A DNA stretch of 64,000 nt from contig JAMPAQ010000003.1 in the NCBI GenBank assembly GCA_023667145.1, forward strand, positions 1-64,000, written 5' to 3'. Both the position numbers and the translations under genes were made by a program. Shown here piece by piece: positions 18,670 through 28,381 of the stretch. Below the pieces are notes generated by a model, which saw only the letters and a program-made list of their open reading frames with translations, was not told the DNA's origin and did no database searches. Source of the DNA: Pseudoflavonifractor sp. GTDB taxonomy: Bacteria > Bacteroidota > Bacteroidia > Bacteroidales > Muribaculaceae. Position 1 is the first letter of the stretch. Each line of letters starts with the position of its first letter.

Positions 18670-19214
18670 GCTTCCATCTTCTGACGGCGTATCTCCTGTC
18701 CATCGAGAAACAGGTTGACAAACTCAATCGGTGACTTGGTCACGGCAACGCGTCCCGAGCGGACAAACTGCTTGATGTCGTAGCGCTTGAGCTGCTCAAA
18801 CAGCGACTCGGTCTCGTCGGAGTGGCCCGACTTCTCGATGACGGTGTATTCGTGGGTTATCTCAAGGATGCGTGCGTTGTTGCTGCGTATGATGGCCTCA
18901 AGATTCTCCTCCTCAAGCAGACGGTTGGTGGGTACTTTGTAGAGCGCTATCTCCTGATAGACAATGTCGTCGTCGGTGTAGAGGAATGCCTTGAGCACCT
19001 CGATGCGCTTCTCTATCTGCTTGATGACCTTTTCCATCGTCTCGCGGTCGCTCCATGTCGTGATGGTGAACTTGTGGACACCCTTGATGGAGGAGGGGCT
19101 GACCGACAGGCTCTCGATGTTGAGGCTGCGCCGGGTGTAGATGATTGATATCTGGTTGAGCAGTCCTACCTGATTTTCAGAGAAGACGGCCACGGTAAAA
19201 AGTTGCTTGTCCAT
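18666..19214 (-). CDS. ilvN: Acetolactate synthase regulatory (small) subunit
   Basis: 182 residues, the usual length of IlvN/IlvH. The N-terminal ACT domain (residues 5-80, FTVAVFSENQVGLLNQI and LNIESLSVSPS) binds valine for feedback inhibition, and a C-terminal ALS_ss_C domain follows (about 90-165). It activates and confers valine sensitivity on IlvB. It starts 52 bases after ilvB and overlaps the thioesterase gene by 4 bases. Confidence 0.95.
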   Translation of the reverse strand: MDKQLFTVAVFSENQVGLLNQISIIYTRRSLNIESLSVSPSSIKGVHKFTITTWSDRETMEKVIKQIEKRIEVLKAFLYTDDDIVYQEIALYKVPTNRLLEEENLEAIIRSNNARILEITHEYTVIEKSGHSDETESLFEQLKRYDIKQFVRSGRVAVTKSPIEFVNLFLDGQEIRRQKMEA

Positions 19215-19265
19215 AGTGGGTCAATGATTTTGTTGGGACATAGGGTATCAGTCAGACCTATGGGG

Positions 19266-20987
19266 TCAATCGAGCGGGTATTTCTCATCGGGGGTGAGCA
19301 ATATGGTGTCGACCGATGCCCCGGGAGGGGTCATGGGGAACACTTTGTCGGTCTCCTCGATGTTGACGTTGAGCAGGTAGGGGCCGTCGTGCTCGACCAT
19401 GCGTTTGATGGCCGCGTCGAGCTGCTCGCGTGAGTCGACATTCTCGGCGGCAATGCCATAAGCCTTGGCAATAGCAACGAAGTCGGGGTTGACGAGCGGT
19501 GTCTGGGAGAAGCGGCGGTTGAAGAACATCTCCTGCCACTGGCGCACGTTGCCGAGGAAGTTGTTGTTGAGCAGGATTATCTTCACGTCGGTACCATACT
19601 CAAGTATTGTGCCGAGTTCCTGGATGGTCATCTGCAAGCCGCCGTCGCCGGTAAAGAAGCATACGGTGCGGTCGGGAGCGGCCATCTTGGCGCCGATGGC
19701 GGCAGGGAGTCCGAATCCCATCGTGCCGAGACCTCCCGAGGTGATGATGGACCGGGGCTCGGTGTATCGGAAATAGCGGGAGGAGAACATCTGGTTCTGA
19801 CCCACGTCGGTGACGCAGATGGCACGGTCGCCGGTAGCCTTTGATACCTTATAGGCCACCTCGCCCATGCGCATCGGGCCAGTCGGCTCGTCGGGAAATA
19901 CCTCGCGCTTTACGACTTTCTCCTGCTCGACAGCGTTGGCTTCGTCGAAGCTCTTGAGCCACCCGGGGCGCTTTGCCTCGTTGACGAGGGGCAACAGTCG
20001 CGACAGGACCTCGCGGGCATCACCGTGGATGGTCGCGTCGGTCTTGATATTCTTGTCAAACTCTGACGCGTCGATGTCGATATGCACGATCTTGGCCTGA
20101 GGCGCGTATTTGGTGGTGTCGCCGGTAACGCGGTCGTCAAATCTCATGCCGACAGCCACGATGAGGTCGGCGCGGTTGGTGTTGACATTGGGGCCGATGT
20201 TGCCGTGCATACCGAGCATACCTTTGTAGAGGGGATGATCGGATGGGATGGTCGATAGGCCGAGCAGCGTGGCGGCGACGGGGATGTCGGCCTTTTCGGC
20301 GAGGGCCGCAAGCTCATTCTCGGCTCCCGAAATCATGATGCCGTGGCCCGACAGTATCATCGGGCGCTCCGACTCGTTGATCATGGCCGCGACACGCTCT
20401 ATGTCGGCCTGGTCAATCTCGGGATTGGGGATGTAGCTGCGTATGAAACGGCACTTTTCGTAGCTCCAGTCCATCAAGCCGACCTGGGCATTCTTGGTGA
20501 AGTCGAGCACTACGGGACCCGGACGGCCACTGGCGGCGATGTAGAATGCGCGGGCAACGGCCCAGGGCACATCCTCGGCACGGCGTATCTGGTAGCTCCA
20601 CTTGGCGATGGGTTGGGTGATGCCCATCACGTCGGTCTCCTGAAAGGCATCGGACCCCAACGAGGCGGCAGCGACCTGACCGGTGATGACCACCATGGGG
20701 GTGCTGTCCATCATGGCGTCGCTGAGGCCGGTGATGGCATTGGTTGCGGCGGGCCCGGAGGTGACTATCACCACTCCCGGACGGCCGGTGACGCGGGCAT
20801 ATCCCTGCGCGGCGTGGGTGGCGCCTTGCTCGTGGCGCACGAGTATGTGCTTTATTCGGTCTTGATAGTCATAGAGTTTGTCGTAGACCGGCATGATGGA
20901 GCCACCGGGATATCCGAACACGAGGTCGACGCCCTCCTCAAGCAAAGACCTGAACAATGCCTCGGCTCCTGTTATCTTTTCGCTCAT
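19266..20987 (-). CDS. ilvB: Acetolactate synthase catalytic (large) subunit
   Basis: A thiamine-diphosphate enzyme that condenses two pyruvates (valine branch) or pyruvate with 2-oxobutyrate (isoleucine branch). 573 residues with the three-domain layout. The N-terminal PYR domain has the catalytic Glu (HEQGATHAAQGYAR, about residue 53). A central FAD-type domain follows. The C-terminal PP domain has the ThDP/Mg motif GDGGLQMTIQEL...NNNFLG near residue 440. It is 28 bases downstream of ilvD in one operon. Confidence 0.97.
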   Translation of the reverse strand: MSEKITGAEALFRSLLEEGVDLVFGYPGGSIMPVYDKLYDYQDRIKHILVRHEQGATHAAQGYARVTGRPGVVIVTSGPAATNAITGLSDAMMDSTPMVVITGQVAAASLGSDAFQETDVMGITQPIAKWSYQIRRAEDVPWAVARAFYIAASGRPGPVVLDFTKNAQVGLMDWSYEKCRFIRSYIPNPEIDQADIERVAAMINESERPMILSGHGIMISGAENELAALAEKADIPVAATLLGLSTIPSDHPLYKGMLGMHGNIGPNVNTNRADLIVAVGMRFDDRVTGDTTKYAPQAKIVHIDIDASEFDKNIKTDATIHGDAREVLSRLLPLVNEAKRPGWLKSFDEANAVEQEKVVKREVFPDEPTGPMRMGEVAYKVSKATGDRAICVTDVGQNQMFSSRYFRYTEPRSIITSGGLGTMGFGLPAAIGAKMAAPDRTVCFFTGDGGLQMTIQELGTILEYGTDVKIILLNNNFLGNVRQWQEMFFNRRFSQTPLVNPDFVAIAKAYGIAAENVDSREQLDAAIKRMVEHDGPYLLNVNIEETDKVFPMTPPGASVDTILLTPDEKYPLD

Positions 20988-21015
20988 AAGTGTCTTGGTG
21001 TAGATGTTTGTAATG

Positions 21016-22839
21016 TTATTCCCTGACTCCGCCCTTGTCGGCTGATGTCACCATGGAGGCATAGGCCCGGAGTGCCTTGGAGATGGTGCGCTGGCGCTTG
21101 CGCGGGGTGAACGCGTCCTTGCCACGGGCAAGTTCCTCGGCACGGCGTGTGGCGAGTTCGTCGTCAGACAGCTCGACGCTGATGGTGCGCTCGGGGATGT
21201 TTATGTCAATTATGTCGCCATCGCGTACAAGACCTATGTTGCCACCGGCGGCGGCCTCGGGGGATATGTGGCCTATTGACAGTCCGGAGGTGCCTCCTGA
21301 GAAGCGTCCGTCGGTGATGAGGGCGCACTCCTTACCGAGGTGCTTTGACTTGATGTAGCTCGTGGGGTAGAGCATTTCCTGCATACCGGGACCGCCCTTG
21401 GGTCCCTCGTGGGTGATGACGACGACATCGCCTGACACCACCTCGTCGCGGAGTATGCCGTTGACAGCGTCTTCTTGGGACTCGTAGACCTTGGCCGGAC
21501 CGCGGAAATGGAATATGCTCTCATCGACACCGGCGGTCTTGACGACGCAGCCGTCAACGGCGATGTTGCCGCGCAAGACGGCGAGACCGCCGTCCTTGAC
21601 ATAAGCATGGTCAAAGTCGCGTATGCAGCCGTTGGCGCGGTCGGTGTCGAGTTTTTCGTAATATGTGGTCTGGGAGCCGAGTTTGAGATTCTTACGCTCG
21701 CCGGGGGCGCTGAGCCACAGCACCTCGGCCTCGTTGCAGAAGTCCTTGCCGCCAATCGCGTAGCGGTCGATGGCCTGACGCAAGGTGAGTCCGTCGGCAC
21801 GGTTGACCGAGGTGTCTATCAAGCCGTTGTCGGCGAGTATCTTCATGATGGAGAGGATGCCGCCGGCGCGGTTGACATCCTGGATGTGATACTTGGAGTT
21901 GGGGGCTACCTTGCAGAGCACGGGGGTCTTGCGCGAGAGCGAGTCGATGTCGGCCATGGTGAAGTCGGCCTCGGCCTCGTGGGCCACGGCGAGCAGGTGG
22001 AGCACGGTGTTGGTTGAGCCTCCCATGGCGATGTCGAGGGTCATGGCGTTGAGCATGGCCTGACGTGTGGCGATGTTGCGCGGCAGGACGCTCTCGTCGT
22101 CATCGTTGTAGTATTTGTAGGTGTTCTCGACAATCTGGCGTGCAGCCTTGCGGAACAGCTCGGTGCGGTTGGTGTGGGTGGCGACTATGGTGCCGTTGCC
22201 GGGCAGGGCGAGGCCGATGGCCTCGTTGAGAGAGTTCATCGAGTTGGCTGTGAACATGCCCGAGCATGAGCCACATGTGGGGCATCCGGCGCGTTCGAGC
22301 TTTGTGACGGTCTCGTCTGACACCGAATCGTCGGCAGCGTCAATCATGACATCAATCAGGTCAAGCGGGCGGTCACCGAGACGACCGGCCTCCATGGGAC
22401 CTCCCGAAACAAATATGGCGGGGATGTTGAGTCGCATGGCTGCCATGAGCATACCGGGTGTCACCTTGTCGCAGTTGGATATGCACACCATGGCGTCGGC
22501 CTTGTGGGCGTTGACCATATACTCGACCGAGTCGGCGATGAGGTCGCGCGAGGGGAGGGAGTAGAGCATACCGTCATGTCCCATGGCTATGCCGTCGTCG
22601 ATGGCGATGGTGTTGAACTCGGCGGCAAAGCATCCGAGACGTTCGATCTCCTCCTTGACCAGTTGGCCTATCTCGTGGAGATGGGTGTGTCCCGGTACAA
22701 ACTGGGTGAATGAGTTGACGATGGCGATAATCGGTTTGCCGATTTGATCCTCTTTCATGCCATTGGCACGCCATAGGGCGCGTGCCCCGGCCATCCGTCG
22801 GCCTTGTGTGCTTGCCGCACTTCTCAGCGGTTTACTCAT
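21016..22839 (-). CDS. ilvD: Dihydroxy-acid dehydratase
   Basis: The third step of valine/isoleucine synthesis, dehydrating dihydroxy acids to 2-keto acids with an Fe-S cluster. 607 residues. Cluster-ligand cysteines are visible in [11 protein letters not shown] (about residue 120) and [18 protein letters not shown] (about residue 192). The phosphate-binding and C-terminal swivelling regions are intact. It is the first structural gene of the operon. The 262 bases from the start of its leader peptide to its ATG carry the attenuator described separately. Confidence 0.97.
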   Translation of the reverse strand: MSKPLRSAASTQGRRMAGARALWRANGMKEDQIGKPIIAIVNSFTQFVPGHTHLHEIGQLVKEEIERLGCFAAEFNTIAIDDGIAMGHDGMLYSLPSRDLIADSVEYMVNAHKADAMVCISNCDKVTPGMLMAAMRLNIPAIFVSGGPMEAGRLGDRPLDLIDVMIDAADDSVSDETVTKLERAGCPTCGSCSGMFTANSMNSLNEAIGLALPGNGTIVATHTNRTELFRKAARQIVENTYKYYNDDDESVLPRNIATRQAMLNAMTLDIAMGGSTNTVLHLLAVAHEAEADFTMADIDSLSRKTPVLCKVAPNSKYHIQDVNRAGGILSIMKILADNGLIDTSVNRADGLTLRQAIDRYAIGGKDFCNEAEVLWLSAPGERKNLKLGSQTTYYEKLDTDRANGCIRDFDHAYVKDGGLAVLRGNIAVDGCVVKTAGVDESIFHFRGPAKVYESQEDAVNGILRDEVVSGDVVVITHEGPKGGPGMQEMLYPTSYIKSKHLGKECALITDGRFSGGTSGLSIGHISPEAAAGGNIGLVRDGDIIDINIPERTISVELSDDELATRRAEELARGKDAFTPRKRQRTISKALRAYASMVTSADKGGVRE

Positions 22840-22927
22840 GATTGCTGTCTTTTTATTGATATGTTATTCTATTGTCTTATATCTTTTGTCATCCTGTGGC
22901 CTCGCGTGAAGGCGGGGATAATAGTAG

Positions 22928-22965
22928 GATGCCTCCCAGTGACGCTTTGCGTGACGGGAGGCATC
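22928..22965 (-). terminator. Attenuator terminator hairpin of the ilv operon
   Basis: On the minus strand a 10-bp perfect outer stem (GATGCCTCCC with GGGAGGCATC) continues, after a small internal loop, into ACGC-AAA-GCGT. A moderately T-rich tail (CTACTATTATCC) follows. It lies 52 bases after the leader-peptide stop and about 90 bases before ilvD. Its left arm is also the target of the antiterminator arm at 23011-23023, which makes the two folds mutually exclusive. Confidence 0.75.
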
Positions 22966-23010
22966 GGAGTATCTTATCTACATATTGTAATGACAGGTAC
23001 AACTCATCGA

Positions 23011-23023
23011 CCCTCCCTCACGC
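23011..23023 (-). promoter_or_regulatory. Antiterminator arm of the ilv attenuator
   Basis: The minus strand GCGTGAGGGAGG pairs over 12 bp (one bulged G) with CCTCCCGTCACGC, which is the left arm of the terminator. The arm starts in the last sense codon (GCG) and stop (TGA) of the leader peptide. A ribosome that finishes the peptide covers it, while a ribosome stalled on the Val codons leaves it free. Confidence 0.7.
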
Positions 23024-23101
23024 AATGACGGAGACGACCACGACCGATGTCGTTAGCATGGCAGTCTGTAGGGCGGGATGATGCAGATGTCTGATGTCCA
23101 T
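23018..23101 (-). CDS. ilv operon leader peptide (27 residues)
   Basis: A short reading frame ATG...TGA encodes a 27-residue peptide whose C-terminal part is VVVVSVIA: five valines and one isoleucine in eight residues, just before the stop. It starts about 22 bases after the predicted transcription start of a consensus promoter and lies directly upstream of an antiterminator/terminator pair. Family knowledge: such leader peptides control amino-acid operons through ribosome stalling at codons for the end product. Here scarcity of valyl- (and isoleucyl-) tRNA would stall the ribosome at residues 20-26 and turn the operon on. A small hairpin (ACGAC with GTCGT) over the valine codons could act as the pause structure. 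Confidence 0.8.
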   Translation of the reverse strand: MDIRHLHHPALQTAMLTTSVVVVSVIA

Positions 23102-23126
23102 AATGCAGTAAAAGTCGTTTACGTTG

Positions 23127-23158
23127 CAAAATTATAGCATTTCCCGCTAAAAAACAAA
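23127..23158 (-). promoter_or_regulatory. Promoter of the ilv leader-ilvDBN operon
   Basis: The minus strand shows TTTG, 20 bases, then TAATTTTG: perfect -33 and -7 elements with ideal spacing. The predicted start near 23123 lies 22 bases before the leader peptide. Confidence 0.85.
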
Positions 23159-23233
23159 TAAATGTTTTGTTTCGACCCTGATTTTTTATCAAATGGGGCC
23201 TTGACATGCCTATGAGTCCGATTTTTTGACATG

Positions 23234-23268
23234 AAAAAGCCGTCTCCACACGTGGTGGGACGGCTTTT
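23234..23268 (-). terminator. Terminator after the OmpA-like gene
   Basis: On the minus strand a stem of AAAAGCCGTC with its complement, extended by CCAC pairs, is followed by a run of five T. It lies 42 bases past the stop of the porin gene and insulates it from the divergently placed ilv promoter. Confidence 0.85.
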
Positions 23269-23309
23269 CTTTAGGTCGGTATATCGTGCGTCAGTGGTGA
23301 CGCGGTCGA

Positions 23310-24530
23310 TTACTCTGCCTCCTCGATGGTGACTGCGCGGTCGAGGGCTACGTACTTCTCGCCGAGGTCACAGAGGTTGCCATTGTTGATGGTAGTGATG
23401 AGCTGCTCGGCTGGAACACCGTTCTTGATGAGCTGCTTCTCAACACCGGCTGCACGGTTCTTGCGGAGACGGGTGTTGATCTGGTCGTTACCGGTGTAGT
23501 TGTCGGCCCAACCTGTGAGCACGTACTTCTGGTCGGGGGTGGTCTTCATGACCTCAGCGACAGCGCCGAGTACGTTGATGTCCTCGCGGGTGAGCTTGGA
23601 GACGTTGATGGGATAGTAGATTGTGGCAAGGGGAGCCTTCTCAACCACCTTTTCGACGGGACGCTCAAGGCAAGCCTTAAGCTGCTGCTCGAGCTCGGCA
23701 ATCTTGGCGTCGGCTGCCTGAAGACGGGCGCGAAGTGCGTCGCAGTTCTCGGGCTCGGGGCAAACGGGAACGAGTGCGGGACTCCAGTCGGTCTTGTTGA
23801 ACTTGTAGGTGAGGGCAAGGAATGCCTGGAGGTCAGTGGTTGTGCGGTTCCAGCTGTAGCCGTACTGGTCGGGGTGGCTGGTGCAACCGTTGTAGCGGAT
23901 GTCGAGCGCGAGTGAGATGTGCTTGTTGAGGTTGAACTCGTTGATGATACCGGCACGTACACCGACAACGTTGTCGTGGATGTTGTGCCATCCGTCTACC
24001 TCAAGACCATTTGCACCCTGCTTGTAGCTCTTGGCGTATGCCACGTAGCCACCTGCACCTGCATAGAGTATGGCGTTGTAAACGCGGCCGGGACGATAGC
24101 CACACCACCAGTTGGTGAGGTTTAACATCACGTCAAATACCGGGCCGAGGTGATTGATTTTCTGCTTGTGCTTACCGGCTACCATGGGCTGGTCGAGCTC
24201 GATACCGTTGGCGTTGGAGATGTCAGAGAGACCCTTCATCTGATACCATGTAACACCGGCGCGGAGACCGATGATGGGCGAGAACCACTTTCCGACATAA
24301 AGCGATGCGGCGGGAGCGAAACGGTCGCCTGCCTTGCGGTAGATATCATCAGGAGAGAAGTGTATGCCTACACCACCTTCACCGATGATAAACCAGTTGT
24401 CCTTGAAGCGGTTGAGGAGTATGCCTTGCGACGGATCCTCAACATAGGTCACTTCCTGAGCTTCCTGCGCCACGGCGCTCTGGATGCAAAGGAGAGCGAA
24501 CAGCAAAGTGAAAAAAGAGATTTTTTTCAT
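23310..24530 (-). CDS. OmpA-family outer-membrane protein
   Basis: 406 residues. Signal peptide (residues 1-21, ending SAVAQ), an N-terminal eight-strand-type barrel region (about 35-265, aromatic/glycine alternation), a Cys-containing linker with a short heptad helix (LQAADAKIAELEQQLK), and a C-terminal OmpA peptidoglycan-binding domain (about 295-400) with the motif GWADNYTGNDQINTRLRKNR. It anchors the outer membrane to peptidoglycan and is likely abundant, since its codons are strongly C/G-ended. The 141-base upstream region is A/T-rich, but no perfect -7 box was found. Confidence 0.9.
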   Translation of the reverse strand: MKKISFFTLLFALLCIQSAVAQEAQEVTYVEDPSQGILLNRFKDNWFIIGEGGVGIHFSPDDIYRKAGDRFAPAASLYVGKWFSPIIGLRAGVTWYQMKGLSDISNANGIELDQPMVAGKHKQKINHLGPVFDVMLNLTNWWCGYRPGRVYNAILYAGAGGYVAYAKSYKQGANGLEVDGWHNIHDNVVGVRAGIINEFNLNKHISLALDIRYNGCTSHPDQYGYSWNRTTTDLQAFLALTYKFNKTDWSPALVPVCPEPENCDALRARLQAADAKIAELEQQLKACLERPVEKVVEKAPLATIYYPINVSKLTREDINVLGAVAEVMKTTPDQKYVLTGWADNYTGNDQINTRLRKNRAAGVEKQLIKNGVPAEQLITTINNGNLCDLGEKYVALDRAVTIEEAE

Positions 24531-24671
24531 AGACTTATATAAATAACTGTTGAAATTAAATTATTCAGCATATCATAATCGGCGCTAAGTTAATGCAAAT
24601 TTTTTAATATTGAGTTAAATATTGAGAAAATTTGAAATAAAACGCCAATTTCTCAGCCAAAGAGAATGATT

Positions 24672-26702
24672 TCAGCCATTTATGAGCTGCTTGACACAGG
24701 CAAGGATGTTGTCGGTGGTGAAGCCGAACTTCTCGTCGAGCACTTTGTAGGGTGCCGATGCGCCGAAATGGTCAAGGCCGTATATCACGCCGTCACATCC
24801 CACGACACTGCGCAGCGTTGAGGGGAGTCCGGCGGTGAGGCCGAACACCTTTACCCCGCGAGTGATGATGGCATCGCGATAGGCAGCGGGCTGCATGTTG
24901 AACAATCCGATTGAGGGTACGGAGACCACGCGGGCGGCGACACCCTCTTCCTTGAGCCGTGAGGCTACGTCGCAAAGCAGTGATACCTCGGAGCCGTTGC
25001 CCACGAGGATTACGTCGGGATTGGCGGCGTCGATGACGGTATAGCCTCCCTGACGGGTGCCGAGTGCGTCGGTGTAGCGGTCGCCGCTCTCCGAGGGCAG
25101 GTCGCTGACATCCTGACGCGACAGGATAAGCCCGGTCGGTGTCTTGTCGTTGTTCATCGCCATCTCCCATGCCACGGTCGTCTCGGCGCTGTCGGCGGGA
25201 CGCAGCACGAGCATCGAGGGGCGGCCGCTGTGGTTGCGCAGCTCCTCAAGCAGTCGTATCTGGGCCTCCTGCTCGACCGGCTCGTGGGTGGGACCGTCCT
25301 CGCCGACGCGGAACGCGTCGTGGGTCCACACGTACTTGACGGGCAGCTCCATTAGCGCGGCCATGCGTATGGCGGGTTTCATATAGTCGGAGAAGACGAA
25401 GAACGTGCCACAGGCGGCGAGCATACCGCCGTGAAGCACGATGCCGTTCATTATCGAAGCCATCGTCAGCTCGGCCACGCCGGCGTGGAGAAATGCCCCG
25501 GTGAAGTCGCCGTGGGTGAGGGCTCCGGTCTTCTTGAGGAAAGCCTCGGTCTTGTCGGAGTTGGCGAGGTCGGCGCTCGACACGATCATATTCTTTATAT
25601 ATACGGCGAGCTCTGACAGCACGTTGGCTGACGCCGTGCGGGTGGCCACGTTGGCCTTATGGACTATCGACGCGTAGTTGATGAGGGGGAGACGGCCGGC
25701 GATGAAGTCGTCGAGCTGTGCGGCGAGTTCTGGATTGGCCTCGCGCCAGGCGGCCTCTTCGGCGCGGCGCTTCCTGACTATCTCAAGCAGCTCAGCGCGG
25801 CGGTCGGCATAGAGGCGGGCAACGTCGTCGCGTATCACCCAGGGATCGTTGGGGTCGCCGCCGAGGTTCTCGACGGTCTTCTCGTAGCTCGCGCCGCTCT
25901 TGGAGAGTGGCTGACCATGGGTTGAGCATTGTCCCTCAAAGCACGAGCCGTCGGCCTTTACTACGCCGCGTCCCATGACGGTATTGCCTATGATAAGGGT
26001 AGGGCGTTCCTTCTCGTCGATGGCGAGTTGGAGAGCGTCGGATATTTCCTTGGGGTCGTTGCCGTTGATCTCGATGACGTTCCAGTGCCATGCGCGGTAC
26101 TTGGCGGCTGTATCCTCGTCGGTGACAGCATCGACATCGGTCGACAGCTGCACCTTGTTGCTGTCAAAAAACATGATGAGGTTGCTCAACCCGAGGTAAC
26201 CGGCGATGCGCCCGGCACCCTGTGAGATTTCCTCCTGTATGCCTCCGTCAGAGATGAAAGCGTAGGTCTTATGCTCAATCCACTTTCCGAATCTCGCTGC
26301 AAAGAAACGCTCGGCGATGGCGGCACCGACAGCCATGGCGTGTCCCTGGCCGAGGGGGCCTGAGGTGTTCTCGATGCCACGGTCGACATCGAGCTCCGGG
26401 TGGCCGGGGGTCACGCTACCCCACTGGCGGAAGTCGCGCAGCTCGGCGAGCGAGTATTTGCCGGTGAGGGCGAGGACGCTGTAGAGCATCGGCGACATGT
26501 GGCCCGGATCGAGGAAGAAGCGGTCGCGGGCAATCCACCTCGGGTCGTCGGGGTCGGTGATGAGATATTTGGAGTAGAGTACGTTGACAAAGTCGGCTCC
26601 GCCCATGGCGCCGCCGGGATGTCCTGACTTGGCCTTCTCGACCATTGCGGCAGCGAGAACGCGAATGTTGTCGGCTGCTCTATCAAGTACTTTTGTGTCC
26701 AT
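24672..26702 (-). CDS. tkt: Transketolase
   Basis: A thiamine-diphosphate enzyme of the non-oxidative pentose phosphate pathway, moving two-carbon units between sugar phosphates. 676 residues, standard length. N-terminal substrate motif [15 protein letters not shown], then [12 protein letters not shown]...[11 protein letters not shown] (ThDP/Mg site, about residues 150-180), the PYR domain with [10 protein letters not shown] (about 475), and a C-terminal domain. It has a consensus promoter at 26747-26778 and is monocistronic. Confidence 0.97.
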   Translation of the reverse strand: MDTKVLDRAADNIRVLAAAMVEKAKSGHPGGAMGGADFVNVLYSKYLITDPDDPRWIARDRFFLDPGHMSPMLYSVLALTGKYSLAELRDFRQWGSVTPGHPELDVDRGIENTSGPLGQGHAMAVGAAIAERFFAARFGKWIEHKTYAFISDGGIQEEISQGAGRIAGYLGLSNLIMFFDSNKVQLSTDVDAVTDEDTAAKYRAWHWNVIEINGNDPKEISDALQLAIDEKERPTLIIGNTVMGRGVVKADGSCFEGQCSTHGQPLSKSGASYEKTVENLGGDPNDPWVIRDDVARLYADRRAELLEIVRKRRAEEAAWREANPELAAQLDDFIAGRLPLINYASIVHKANVATRTASANVLSELAVYIKNMIVSSADLANSDKTEAFLKKTGALTHGDFTGAFLHAGVAELTMASIMNGIVLHGGMLAACGTFFVFSDYMKPAIRMAALMELPVKYVWTHDAFRVGEDGPTHEPVEQEAQIRLLEELRNHSGRPSMLVLRPADSAETTVAWEMAMNNDKTPTGLILSRQDVSDLPSESGDRYTDALGTRQGGYTVIDAANPDVILVGNGSEVSLLCDVASRLKEEGVAARVVSVPSIGLFNMQPAAYRDAIITRGVKVFGLTAGLPSTLRSVVGCDGVIYGLDHFGASAPYKVLDEKFGFTTDNILACVKQLING

Positions 26703-26746
26703 CGTAAAGTGTTAATATATGAGTAGTGTGGTTTAACTATTAGCCG

Positions 26747-26778
26747 CAAAATTACAAATAACGTTTCATTTCAACAAA
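26747..26778 (-). promoter_or_regulatory. Promoter of tkt
   Basis: The minus strand carries TTTG, 20 bases, then TAATTTTG, a full consensus. The predicted leader is about 40 bases. Confidence 0.85.
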
Positions 26779-26848
26779 TTTGACCTTTGAAAACTTGGCA
26801 AAGTGTAAAAATATACAATTTTTGCCTGTCACGGCGCATGGCATGAAG

Positions 26849-26883
26849 AAAGGCGGCGATTCCGTTGCCAGAACGCCGCCTTT
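26849..26883 (-). terminator. Terminator after the MFS gene
   Basis: A perfect 10-bp stem (AAAGGCGGCG and complement, 26849-26858 with 26874-26883) is followed on the minus strand by CTTC. The hairpin itself is symmetrical in A/T flanks. It lies 44 bases after the permease stop. Confidence 0.75.
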
Positions 26884-26926
26884 GTTATCGGTCGCGGTCA
26901 CCCGCCGGGCGGGTGATGTCGAGGGG

Positions 26927-28285
26927 TCAGATGGAGTCGGGGATGCGTGTCTCGTCGTCCTCGGTGACGGGTATGTCGGTGTTGACGTTGCGGCATCCGG
27001 CCACGCCGTAGAACAGCAGGTAGACCAGCATGGCGACAACGAGCCAATAGGAGGTCATGTATCCGGCGGCACCGGCGATGGCGTTCTGTATCAGCGGCAT
27101 CACACCACCGCCGACAACCATCATCATGAAGATGCCCGATGCCTGGGCGGTGTACTTGCCAAGACCCTCGACGGCGAGGTTGAAGATGCCACCCCACATC
27201 ACCGAGGTGCAGAGGCCGCAGAGCACGAAGAACAGGGCTTTCATAGGCACGAGCGCCATGGTGAAGCCATCCTCGACGCTGTAGGCTGGCATCGACATGC
27301 GTATGTCACCGGGCATGAATATGCCGGCGATGACGAGCAGTATGGCTATGGTCGACATAAAGATGAGCTGGGCGCGGCTCGATATTGAGCCGGAGATGAA
27401 GCTGGAGCAGATGCGGCCTACGAGCATGAGCAGCCAGTAGACGGCGGCAACGGCCCCTGCCACGGCGGTAGCGTTCTCGGTGATGCCCGACACGGCGCTG
27501 TCAGAGAGGTAGAAGATGAGCATACCGGGTATGCCGACCTCGGTGCCGACGTAGAAGAAGATGCCTATGACACCAAGCACCGTGTGGCGGAAGCTCCACG
27601 GGCTGTGGGGCTGCTTGGCCTTGACGGCGCTGCTGTTGGTGTGGGGTTCGGGGATGGTGACAAACGAGATGATGACAAATGCCAGCACAAACACCGCCAT
27701 GGCGATGAAGAGCAGCGGGGTGACATCACTCATGGCTGTGCGGTCGGTGACGGTGCCTATGAGCATACCGACAAAGAGCGGGGTCAGCGTCCCGGCAAGC
27801 GAGTTGAGCGAGCCGCCTGCCTGAAGCAGCTGGTTGCCCTTGTTGCCGCCGCCGCCAAGCATGTTGAGCATCGGGTTGACAACGGTGTTGAGCATACATA
27901 CGCAAAAACCGCCGACAAACGCGCCAAGCAGGTAGATGATGAAGTTGAGCATCACGGGCTGTCCACCAACATAGAATATCTCGGTGTCGGCGCCGAAGAG
28001 GCTTGAGAGGTATTGCAGGAGCAGTCCGGCAAAGCCCACGGCCATGGCCAGCAGGGCTGTCTTCTTGTAGCCGATCTTCACGAGCAGGTTGCCGGCCGGG
28101 ATGCCCATGAACAGGTAGGCAAGAAAGTTCATCATGTTGCCCATCATGCCCGACCAGTCATACTGGTTTTTCCAGATGGTGCCGATGGGGGCGGCGAGGT
28201 TGGTCACAAAGGAAATCATGGCAAATAGGAAGAACATCGCGATAATCGCGACGAGATTGCCACCGGTCTTGTTGTCAGTTTTCAT
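26927..28285 (-). CDS. Sugar MFS transporter, FucP/glucose-galactose family
   Basis: 452 residues with about 12 membrane helices. N-terminal motif AIIAMFFLFAMISFVTNLAAP and the GIPAGNLLVKIGYKK loop between helices 2 and 3 are typical of the proton-coupled sugar symporters of the FucP group. Charged residues in the central helices are kept. Which sugar is carried cannot be told. It lies upstream of tkt, read in the same direction but with its own terminator. The 96 bases between it and yggS hold a short GC hairpin (28355-28372) and a repeated CTTAACAT. Confidence 0.88.
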   Translation of the reverse strand: MKTDNKTGGNLVAIIAMFFLFAMISFVTNLAAPIGTIWKNQYDWSGMMGNMMNFLAYLFMGIPAGNLLVKIGYKKTALLAMAVGFAGLLLQYLSSLFGADTEIFYVGGQPVMLNFIIYLLGAFVGGFCVCMLNTVVNPMLNMLGGGGNKGNQLLQAGGSLNSLAGTLTPLFVGMLIGTVTDRTAMSDVTPLLFIAMAVFVLAFVIISFVTIPEPHTNSSAVKAKQPHSPWSFRHTVLGVIGIFFYVGTEVGIPGMLIFYLSDSAVSGITENATAVAGAVAAVYWLLMLVGRICSSFISGSISSRAQLIFMSTIAILLVIAGIFMPGDIRMSMPAYSVEDGFTMALVPMKALFFVLCGLCTSVMWGGIFNLAVEGLGKYTAQASGIFMMMVVGGGVMPLIQNAIAGAAGYMTSYWLVVAMLVYLLFYGVAGCRNVNTDIPVTEDDETRIPDSI

Positions 28286-28381
28286 TGTCAGGTTAATGTT
28301 AAGATGTTAAGTTACTTGGGTTATGCTGTATACATTTTACAATTAAGAGGTGGTGTCGCCCCTCCGGGGGACGCTTCTGTG

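Noticed and set aside
23004-23249. 81-residue minus-strand frame over the ilv leader
   Set aside because: Its start lies upstream of the consensus promoter, and it is in a different frame from the Val-rich leader peptide, which fits the attenuator geometry.
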